A stretch of DNA of 64,000 bases. Source: Tragulus kanchil. Lineage: Eukaryota > Chordata > Mammalia > Artiodactyla > Tragulidae. Of this stretch, positions 56,837-64,000 are shown piece by piece. The stretch covers positions 250,167,330 to 250,231,329 of the forward strand of contig JAIOJX010000026.1 in NCBI GenBank assembly GCA_022376925.1, written 5' to 3'. The notes beneath the pieces were generated by a model. The model did no database searches, had not been told where the DNA came from, and saw only the letters and a list, made by a program, of their open reading frames with translations. The translations under genes and the position numbers were made by a program. Position 1 is the first letter of the stretch; every line of letters starts with the position of its first letter.

Positions 56837-57366
56837 ACAGATCTCCTTTGACTTAGTATGTGGTTACATCCTAAAAAACCCATTTTAAGTTGAAAATGTC
56901 CTAAGCTGAAAATGCATGCACCATGTCTTAGCTACCAAGCATCATAGATGAGCCCAGCCTACCTTAAACCTGCTCAGAACACCTACCTCAACATACAGTT
57001 AGGCAAATTCACCTACCACAAAGCTATTTTAGAATGAAGTGCTGAATATCTCCTGTACTTCACTGAATACTGTACAGAAAGTGAAATGTATGGAAAGTGA
57101 AAAAGTATTCCTTTTTTAAAACTGAGATATAATGCCTTCAACTGCGTTGGCTGTTTACCCTCGTGATCATGTGGCTGACTGGGAGCTGCCGCTGGCCAGT
57201 TTCATGAGAGGATGGTACTGCCTGCCTCCCGTCGTTCGTTAGGCCAGGAAAAGATCAAAATTCACAATTCAAAGTACACTGTCTACTGCCTGCATATCAC
57301 TTTCACACCATCTTAACACTGAAAAATCGTTAAGTCGAACCATCGTTAAGTCAGACACCATGTGCA
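56837..57366 (-). mobile_element. Tigger-like TcMar DNA transposon (copy 2)
   Basis: The duplicate of the element at 55648, two bases shorter because of the GAGAGAGG/GAGAGG difference. It is carried by doublet 20. Confidence 0.8.
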
Positions 57367-57865
57367 TACTGCAAAGTGCAGCAGCCTGTCACAAAACTTC
57401 CACTGAGCTGAGTTTTTTCCCAAAACCTTGGCCAGTGTACTTGTTTAGCTATGGATGTTTAATTATTGGCAACTAATCACGCCTTGTGAAAATCTGACTC
57501 ATAAAGGTTAGGGACACGTTCTCGTGAAGTGGTGGAGGGTGAGTGAGGAAGGGGAAAAGAAGAAATCCAAAAACATGTTCTAACTCCAATTGCAGGCTTA
57601 ACATAGTAGTACATTTTTCTTTAATCCAATTTAAGAGAACATGCATAGTTTCTTAAAAGTTGTTGTAATATGATGGGACTGAATAACAGGCAAGCATAAA
57701 AGGTACTTAAATCAGACATGTTCTTGGCAGTCAATTCAGCAGCTAAGCAATAGGGAAAAATCAGGGCAAGTTTTCTCAACTTTTTAATTATAACTATATT
57801 CTTGGCTTCTAGAAACTGTGACTTTCAAGTACTACAGATCCTTGCCCTTTCAAGACGTCATCCCT

Positions 57866-58003
57866 TGTATGATGATAGACATTAATTAGACTTATTGTGC
57901 TGATCATTTTGCAATATGCACAGGTATCAAATCACTGCAATATATACCTGAAACTAATATATGTGTTATGTGCCAATTATATATCACTTAAAAAAAAAGA
58001 CAA
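57866..58003 (+). mobile_element. L1-like 3' terminus (copy 1)
   Basis: CTGATCATTTTGCAATATGC, ATATACCTGAAACTAATATA and TGTGCCAATTATATATCAC end in an A9 run. This is a common terminus of old mammalian L1 elements ('cctgaaactaatataatgttatatgtcaattatatctcaataaa'). Confidence 0.7.
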
Positions 58004-58199
58004 AAGACATCATCCCATACCTTCCCTGTCTATCCACCCAGCCTCATAACTCAAATAAACTATGCTGTATCTTGCAAAAGAATTACTGTTAGCTGAAATT
58101 ACTTTAAGCAGCATATGGCAGCAAGAACATGGACTTAGGAAAAGGCAAACCCAGTTTTCCAATCTACTAAATGTGATCTTACGCAAGGACAAGCTTACT

Positions 58200-58306
58200 A
58201 TCTCCCATCTTTAACAACTAGTGGCTATGGGAGACTCATGTTGATATTTGGCCATAAACAACAAAACTCTATAAAGCTATTATCCTTCAATTAAATCAAA
58301 AAGAAA
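58200..58306 (+). mobile_element. Ruminant L1 terminus (copy 1)
   Basis: GGGAGACTCATGTTGATATT, TGGCCATAAACAACAAAACT, CTATAAAGCTATTATCCTTC, AATTAAATC resembles the last ~100 bp of ruminant L1 elements. A CHR SINE sits directly after its A-rich tail. Confidence 0.6.
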
Positions 58307-58307
58307 G

Positions 58308-58590
58308 AACTTCCTTGTTGGTCCAGTGGTAATGCAGGGGGCTCAGGTTCGATCCTTGGTAAAAGAACTAAAATCCCACATACTGTGAGCAACTAAGCCC
58401 ACACATTGTAACTGGAGAGCCCTTGTGCCTTAACTGCCGAGCCCACACAGTGAAGAGCCTGTGCTCTGCAACAAGCAGCCCCAGCACCACAACTAGAGAA
58501 AAGCCCCCACAAGCAAACTAGAGAAAAGTCTGTATGCTGAAATGAAGACCAAGCACAGCCCCCCAAAAAGTCCAAATAAGAACAAAGAAA
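58308..58590 (+). mobile_element. Older CHR-type SINE (copy 1)
   Basis: The head GAACTTCCTTGTTGGTCCAG and B box GGTTCGATCC are retained. The body (GAGCCTGTGCTCTGCAACAA, GCAGCCCCAGCACCACAACT, ATGAAGACCAAGCACAGCC) is an older, longer CHR form than the copies at 13521 or 47575. CpGs are largely decayed. Confidence 0.85.
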
Positions 58591-58599
58591 TAATGCCAA

Positions 58600-58815
58600 C
58601 TATCATTTAGCTAACAACACACTTGTATAACCTTATTTAATCCTAACAACACAAAAATGGAAAGTATTAGTAATTCCATCTGCAAGATAAGAAAACAATA
58701 CTAGAAAGGTTAAGTAATCTGTCCCAAGATCATACTTTTGAAACACATAGCAAAACAAACCAAGTTTTGCGAGTCCAAAATCTGTGTTCTTAATAAAAGT
58801 TAAACTGCATGCTAT
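58600..58815 (+). mobile_element. MIR SINE (copy 1)
   Basis: AACCTTATTTAATCCTAACA, CTGCAAGATAAGAAAACAAT, AAAGGTTAAGTAATCTGTCC, CAAGATCATAC and CAAAATCTGTGTTCTTAAT follow the MIR consensus ('ttatttaatcctcacaac...cagatgaggaaactgaggc...gttaagtaacttgcccaaggtcacac'). Confidence 0.8.
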
Positions 58816-59033
58816 TTGTAAGAACTGAATTCTTGTAATAGATAGTCTTAGCTCCCTTCCCCATTTACTGCTTAAAATAACAGAAGTGCTAAAGGAACAT
58901 GGTAGAAAAGCATCAAGTATACCAATCCCAAACAATACACAAATCATCTGCATGATACTACAAGTGTTCTCTTGTTCTGGCTCGAAAATAACATCGCTAC
59001 AACCAAGCATATAAATGTCAAGACGTCATCCCT

Positions 59034-59171
59034 TGTATGATGATAGACATTAATTAGACTTATTGTGCTGATCATTTTGCAATATGCACAGGTATCAAAT
59101 CACTGCAATATATACCTGAAACTAATATATGTGTTATGTGCCAATTATATATCACTTAAAAAAAAAGACAA
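59034..59171 (+). mobile_element. L1-like 3' terminus (copy 2)
   Basis: The duplicate of the element at 57866 through doublet 21. Confidence 0.7.
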
Positions 59172-59475
59172 AAGACATCATCCCATACCTTCCCTGTCTA
59201 TCCACCCAGCCTCATAACTCAAATAAACTATGCTGTATCTTGCAAAAGAATTACTGTTAGCTGAAATTACTTTAAGCAGCATATGGCAGCAAGAACATGG
59301 ACTTAGGAAAAGGCAAACCCAGTTTTCCAATCTACTAAATGTGATCTTACGCAAGGACAAGCTTACTATCTCCCATCTTTAACAACTAGTGGCTATGGGA
59401 GACTCATGTTGATATTTGGCCATAAACAACAAAACTCTATAAAGCTATTATCCTTCAATTAAATCAAAAAGAAAG

Positions 59476-59758
59476 AACTTCCTTGTTGGTCCAGTGGTAA
59501 TGCAGGGGGCTCAGGTTCGATCCTTGGTAAAAGAACTAAAATCCCACATACTGTGAGCAACTAAGCCCACACATTGTAACTGGAGAGCCCTTGTGCCTTA
59601 ACTGCCGAGCCCACACAGTGAAGAGCCTGTGCTCTGCAACAAGCAGCCCCAGCACCACAACTAGAGAAAAGCCCCCACAAGCAAACTAGAGAAAAGTCTG
59701 TATGCTGAAATGAAGACCAAGCACAGCCCCCCAAAAAGTCCAAATAAGAACAAAGAAA
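59476..59758 (+). mobile_element. Older CHR-type SINE (copy 2)
   Basis: The duplicate of the SINE at 58308 through doublet 21. Confidence 0.85.
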
Positions 59759-59767
59759 TAATGCCAA

Positions 59768-59985
59768 CTATCATTTAGCTAACAACACACTTGTATAACC
59801 TTATTTAATCCTAACAACACAAAAATGGAAAGTATTAGTAATTCCATCTGCAAGATAAGAAAACAATACTAGAAAGGTTAAGTAATCTGTCCCAAGATCA
59901 TACTTTTGAAACACATAGCAAAACAAACCAAGTTTTGCCGAGTCCAAAATCTGTGTTCTTAATAAAAAGTTAAACTGCATGCTAT
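59768..59985 (+). mobile_element. MIR SINE (copy 2)
   Basis: The duplicate of the MIR at 58600 through doublet 21, with the two single-base length differences. Confidence 0.8.
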
Positions 59986-60192
59986 TTGTAAGAACTGAAT
60001 TCTTGTAATAGATAGTCTTAGCTCCCTTCCCCATTTACTGCTTAAAATAACAGAAGTGCTAAAGGAACATGGTAGAAAAGCATCAAGTATACCAATCCCA
60101 AACAATACACAAATCATCTGCATGATACTACAAGTGTTCTCTTGTTCTGGCTCGAAAATAACATCGCTACAACCAAGCATATAAATGTCAAG

Positions 60193-60620
60193 GATCCTTC
60201 AAGAATAATATACTCCAGATACTTGAATATGTAGGCAAGGTATTATCTACAGGTAATTCTGAAGAAAGGCAACAGAAACGTCAAATGGTTTCCAACATTC
60301 CCAAACTCCAGTGGGAAAAAAACAGGTCACACACCCTAGACAGCTGATAAGCTTGGCGACCCCACAGAGCTCAAAGAACCAGAAGAGTCACATAAATTGA
60401 GGACTGATAAATGCTGACTGAATCAGGAAGTAGAGGGGAGCAGAAGGATACAGGAAATTTCCTTCTCCAAACTCTCTGTAGATATTAAGCTTTGGCATTT
60501 GGGAATGAGAAATGGGAACTTCCAGGAAGTTCCCTAGAAATCCCCAAATTACAAGTTAGTCAAAACACACTTCCAAACACTCTTTACTCTTTATTACGGA
60601 TATGTAACAGAAATGTTAAA
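60193..60620. other. Single-copy DNA, nothing recognised
   Basis: I see no gene or classified repeat in this stretch. Confidence 0.35.
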
Positions 60621-60633
60621 TAAGAAACAAACT

Positions 60634-60842
60634 GGGCTTCCCTGGTGGTCCAGTGAGTAAAGAGACCACCTGCTGTGGAGCAGCTGGACTGGTGTGTCCA
60701 ATTATGAGCCAGGGCTCTGGAGCGCATGCACCCAGAGCCAGTGCTCTGCAAAGAGAGAGGCCACTGCAATGGGAGGCCCACACAGAAGACAGACTAAAGA
60801 TGGATGAAAAATAAATAAACAGAGGCCAAAATTTAAAAAAAG
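60634..60842 (+). mobile_element. CHR SINE with internal deletion and AAAATTT-type tail
   Basis: The head GGGCTTCCCTGGTGGTCCAG runs to GAGTAAAGAGACCACC and then jumps to TGCTGTGGAGCAGCTGGACT, so the B-box region is deleted. The body is normal CHR, and the tail AGAGGCCAAAATTTAAAAAA matches the SINE at 14468. An 11-bp target duplication AAGAAACAAAC lies at 60622-60632 and 60843-60853. Confidence 0.92.
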
Positions 60843-60948
60843 AAGAAACAAACAAACTTATTTAGTTCTTTACAAAGAACTATAGCCTATAATGAAGGTT
60901 CAGATGCTGGAGAATGTCAGTGAGCATTACTGGAGTGCATGCCAAGAG

Positions 60949-61146
60949 CAAGCCAAATCCAGCCCAGTCTGTTTTGGTAAATAAAAGTTTTACTGGAACA
61001 CAGTCCCACGTGTTCATTTTACGTGTAGTCTGTGGCTGCTTTCACATGAAACAGCAGAGTTGACAGTTGTGACAGAGTCCATATGGTTTGTAAAGCCTAA
61101 AATATTTACTATCTGGCCCTTCGGAGGAAAGGTAGGTTGATCCCTG
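60949..61146 (+). mobile_element. hAT-type MER element (MER3-like)
   Basis: AAATAAAAGTTTTACTGGAA, CACAGTCCCACGTGTTCATT, GTCTGTGGCTGCTTTCACAT, CAGAGTTGACAGTTGTGACA, TAAAGCCTAAAATATTTACT and ATCTGGCCCTTCGG match a very common ~200-bp mammalian hAT MITE. I believe this is MER3, but the name is from memory. Confidence 0.8.
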
Positions 61147-61149
61147 AAA

Positions 61150-61750
61150 TAACCTGCATTTGGATCTACGAGGAAGGTTAACGGTACAATACAGAGTCAC
61201 GTGCTGAAACTGCCGTCTTACAGGCTTATTTTGCTTTGGAAACATATTTCTTGGGCTATCACTCACAGTATTTGTATACAACATGCAATGCATATAAATT
61301 TATATTTATTTGTAAGCATGACTCACCAGTAGCAGCAGATAGGGCCACGAGAACACATTTAACATAGCAACAGTCACAAGCAAGCATGACCAATTCTCTC
61401 CCCTGCACTCCTATCATGACCTGGCTCTGGAAAATGTCAACCTTATCCTTCACTTCCGCAGGTTAGCTTTCAACTTGGCATCAGTGGATTCCTTTGATGT
61501 ACTGTCTCTATGTTGCTTGCTTTAATTGTCACAGGGGAAATTCAACACTTGGATTTCCCATTTACCTTCTTCTATCTGATTTGTCTGGAAATTTGGAAAA
61601 ATACAAATTTTCCAAGACATCCTGGGAAGGAAGTTTACCCTGAAAGCACTATTCTCTTCAGGTGTGCATTTAGATTCTGAAAAGGACTCCACTAGAGTCT
61701 GCACTAGAAAAAGACTTGGGGAGAAGAGGTTGGTATGAAAATGAACTAAG
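61150..61750. other. Single-copy DNA, nothing recognised
   Basis: Minus-strand frames of 64-86 codons have no recognisable domain. I see no repeat I can name. Confidence 0.35.
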
Positions 61751-61763
61751 TCTCCAGGATGTT

Positions 61764-61803
61764 CTAAGGAAAAGTCAGACATGACTTAGCAACTGAACAA
61801 TGA
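61764..61803 (+). mobile_element. BOV-A/BOV-tA tail fragment
   Basis: AAAAGTCAGACATGACTTAG CAACTGAACAA matches the last ~35 bp of BovA-type SINEs ('gagtcggacatgactgagcgactgaacaa'). Nothing of the 5' part remains. It is repeated at 62846-62885 by doublet 22. Confidence 0.6.
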
Positions 61804-62184
61804 CTTGGATAAAAAACCTAGATAGAAGACCAGCCAAAGTGGAGTCAGAAAGAAGGCGAGATTTCCTAATGCTTGGACCCCTGGGATGGATTTAAGTTCC
61901 AAATATCAGAGCACTTTCTCTTCCAGCAGTTAAATTAGGCTGAGAAGAGAGGCATCTACTGTAAACCACGACAGGAGGAGTACAATTCAGAACCAGAAAA
62001 TATTTCTAAGGACAACCTGCTAATAACTTATATGCTCAAATGCCATAATCCAAAGTGGTTTAATGGTGCCATCAAAATTCCATTTTTCTGTCCAACCAAA
62101 GGCTCATTTATTGTGCCAGCAATATAAAGCACGAGGATCATGATAAAACTCATGGAAATAAAGGCAGTGGAATATACAGTAGCA

Positions 62185-62390
62185 ATGAGAGGATTCTAGA
62201 CTCGAACCAAAGAGTTCTGGGTTGTGTCCCACCCTGCCAATCACTGCACAAGAAGTCTTGGGCCAAGGGTCTGAGCTGCAGTCTCTCCCAGGCAAAACAG
62301 ACTTCAAGACTCCCTTGCAGAGCTGCCATATGTGAAGTACATGGCATACAGTGGGATCTGGTAATAGATGATAGCTATTATCAAAACTTT
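62185..62390 (+). mobile_element. MIR SINE (copy 1)
   Basis: TGAGAGGATTCTAGACTCGA, GAGTTCTGGGTTGTGTCCCA, CCCTGCCAATCACTGCACAA and later ACATGGCATACAGTGGG, ATAGCTATTATC follow the MIR order ('gagactctggagccag...ctgggttcgaatcccagctctgccacttac...gcctggcacatagtaagc...agctattatt'). Confidence 0.6.
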
Positions 62391-63266
62391 AATATTTAAG
62401 AAGCAGGTATAAGAAGAGGAAATATTGAGGGAGACTGAGAATCACAAGGGTTGAATTAATAGGTTGAATTATAAGAAATTGCCAAAATTTGACCACTATG
62501 ACTCATTACACTAGTAATTTTAAAATAAATACTGTAAAAGAAGGTTGAAAGGAGAGAACATGGACAATGAATATCCCGTACTCATTCCCCAACTGGTGGC
62601 AGCCTAGAAGAAATCCAGACACCAGATGGGAAGGCTACAGACTAAAATAGAAAACACCTTCGTCAACTCCTCACCAGATAGGAGGTGCGACTTCAGGGAA
62701 GGGAAGATTCAACAGAGACAGACAGAAAGACACAGAAACACACACACACACACTCACATGTAGCCCGTATAACTCACTTGCTCGCTCTCTTCCGACTCTG
62801 CTTTTCTTTCCTTATTTCTTTCCCCATGATAATCTCCAGGATGTTCTAAGGAAAAGTCAGACATGACTTAGCAACTGAACAATGACTTGGATAAAAAACC
62901 TAGATAGAAGACCAGCCAAAGTGGAGTCAGAAAGAAGGCGAGATTTCCTAATGCTTGGACCCCTGGGATGGATTTAAGTTCCAAATATCAGAGCACTTTC
63001 TCTTCCAGCAGTTAAATTAGGCTGAGAAGAGAGGCATCTACTGTAAACCACGACAGGAGGAGTACAATTCAGAACCAGAAAATATTTCTAAGGACAACCT
63101 GCTAATAACTTATATGCTCAAATGCCATAATCCAAAGTGGTTTAATGGTGCCATCAAAATTCCATTTTTCTGTCCAACCAAAGGCTCATTTATTGTGCCA
63201 GCAATATAAAGCACGAGGATCATGATAAAACTCATGGAAATAAAGGCAGTGGAATATACAGTAGCA

Positions 63267-63472
63267 ATGAGAGGATTCTAGACTCGAACCAAAGAGTTCT
63301 GGGTTGTGTCCCACCCTGCCAATCACTGCACAAGAAGTCTTGGGCCAAGGGTCTGAGCTGCAGTCTCTCCCAGGCAAAACAGACTTCAAGACTCCCTTGC
63401 AGAGCTGCCATATGTGAAGTACATGGCATACAGTGGGATCTGGTAATAGATGATAGCTATTATCAAAACTTT
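63267..63472 (+). mobile_element. MIR SINE (copy 2)
   Basis: The duplicate of the MIR at 62185 through doublet 22. Confidence 0.6.
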
Positions 63473-64000
63473 AATATTTAAGAAGCAGGTATAAGAAGAG
63501 GAAATATTGAGGGAGACTGAGAATCACAAGGGTTGAATTAATAGGTTGAATTATAAGAAATTGCCAAAATTTGACCACTATGACTCATTACACTAGTAAT
63601 TTTAAAATAAATACTGTAAAAGAAGGTTGAAAGGAGAGAACATGGACAATGAATATCCCGTACTCATTCCCCAACTGGTGGCAGCCTAGAAGAAATCCAG
63701 ACACCAGATGGGAAGGCTACAGACTAAAATAGAAAACACCTTCGTCAACTCCTCACCAGATAGGAGGTGCGACTTCAGGGAAGGGAAGATTCAACAGAGA
63801 CAGACAGAAAGACACAGAAACACACACACACCCTCACTCACATGTAGCCCGTATAACTCACTTGCTCGCTCTCTTCCGACTCTGCTTTTCTTTCCTTATT
63901 TCTTTCCCCACGCAAGACCAAAAGGTGACTTCTGTTAACCATTTTCAGAAGAAAACGCCAGCATTTCTGGTCAGCTGATGTTACCAGTTGCATAGCAAGC

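Larger units (their letters stand above)
55310..57701. repeat. Tandem doublet 20, unit about 1188 bp
   Basis: Copy 1 is 55310-56515 and copy 2 is 56512-57701. The first ~40 bp of copy 2 lost about 20 bp (AATCAAGTTTCAAAAAATTT in place of the longer form at 55313). GAGAGAGGATGG becomes GAGAGGATGG. The initial ~370 bp after the damage overlap doublet 19, so they occur three times (about 54139, 55360 and 56535). Confidence 0.95.
57851..60192. repeat. Tandem doublet 21, unit 1168 bp
   Basis: Copy 1 is 57851-59022 and copy 2 is 59019-60192, joined through a CAAG overlap with no filler. Differences: one extra C (TTTTGCGAG/TTTTGCCGAG) and one extra A (AATAAAAGTT/AATAAAAAGTT). Because of these, a 125-codon minus-strand frame in copy 1 is broken in copy 2. 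Confidence 0.96.
61751..63910. repeat. Tandem doublet 22, unit 1082 bp
   Basis: Copy 1 is 61751-62825 and copy 2 is 62833-63910, with seven bases between. An (AC)n tract near the 3' end differs: uninterrupted (AC)n then TCACATG in copy 1, shorter (AC)n then CCTCACTCACATG in copy 2 (62738-62760, 63820-63843). The rest looks identical. Confidence 0.95.

Noticed and set aside
3471..63910. The doublets as a new mobile element or programmed amplification system
   Set aside because: Units have no common termini, no shared motif, no coding capacity and no target duplications. Their near-constant length and damaged seams fit unmerged contig overlaps much better.

Overview
This is nuclear DNA from a ruminant mammal. 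The clearest evidence is the interspersed repeats: three BOV-tA type SINEs (2674-2890, 37113-37300, minus strand 42745-42938), a family found in ruminants, and many tRNA-Glu-derived CHR-type SINEs, a group shared by cetaceans, hippopotamuses and ruminants. Older mammalian L1, L2, MIR, MER1-like and Tigger-like fossils fill much of the rest. CHR copies look young and I recognised no BovB/ART2A body, which may hint at a non-bovid or early-branching ruminant. That last point is a weak inference.

I can support no protein-coding gene, exon, structural RNA gene, CpG-island promoter or CRISPR array. All open frames I examined are short, and most lie in SINEs, L1 3' ends, L2 or DNA-transposon fossils. 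The window reads as intergenic or deep intronic DNA.

The dominant structure is a chain of 22 tandem doublets from about 3.5 kb to 63.9 kb. In each, a stretch of about 1.03-1.22 kb (one exception is 473 bp) occurs exactly twice, head to tail, at near identity. The sequence content differs completely between doublets. Seams lie near 4600, 7485, 11018, 14080, 15929, 18084, 21275, 23400, 26848, 29776, 31778, 33998, 35942, 39166, 41593, 45973, 49150, 51211, 54504, 56513, 59020 and 62829. Differences between copies are mostly homopolymer or microsatellite length changes, a few substitutions, and small deletions or filler within roughly 70 bp of a seam. Six short segments are present three times because neighbouring doublets overlap. 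The simplest reading is an assembly artefact: consecutive contigs overlapping by about 1.1 kb were joined end to end without merging. Removing one copy of each would leave a locus of roughly 40 kb. A real genome-wide process making single tandem copies of unrelated sequence at this density is not known to me.

Layout: 1-3470 is mostly single-copy DNA with one BOV-tA and one L2; 3471-12102 holds three doublets and a MER1-like element; 13500-19219 is rich in CHR SINEs and L1 tails and contains a 473-bp SINE-SINE chimera; 20168-28530 holds three doublets with L2, MIR and MER1-like fossils; 28634-37300 is a run of four doublets with a young CHR SINE and a BOV-tA; 37630-47121 has L2, L1, CHR and BOV-tA copies in three doublets; 47575-57701 has a young CHR SINE, L1 tails, a Tigger-like element and four doublets; 57851-64000 has two more doublets, CHR, MIR and a MER3-like element. 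Apart from the artefact, the best biological leads are a young CHR subfamily with a GC-rich 3' extension, an L1 flanked by an unusually long (about 132 bp) direct repeat, a BOV-tA flanked by a diverged 57-bp direct repeat, and the SINE-SINE chimera.
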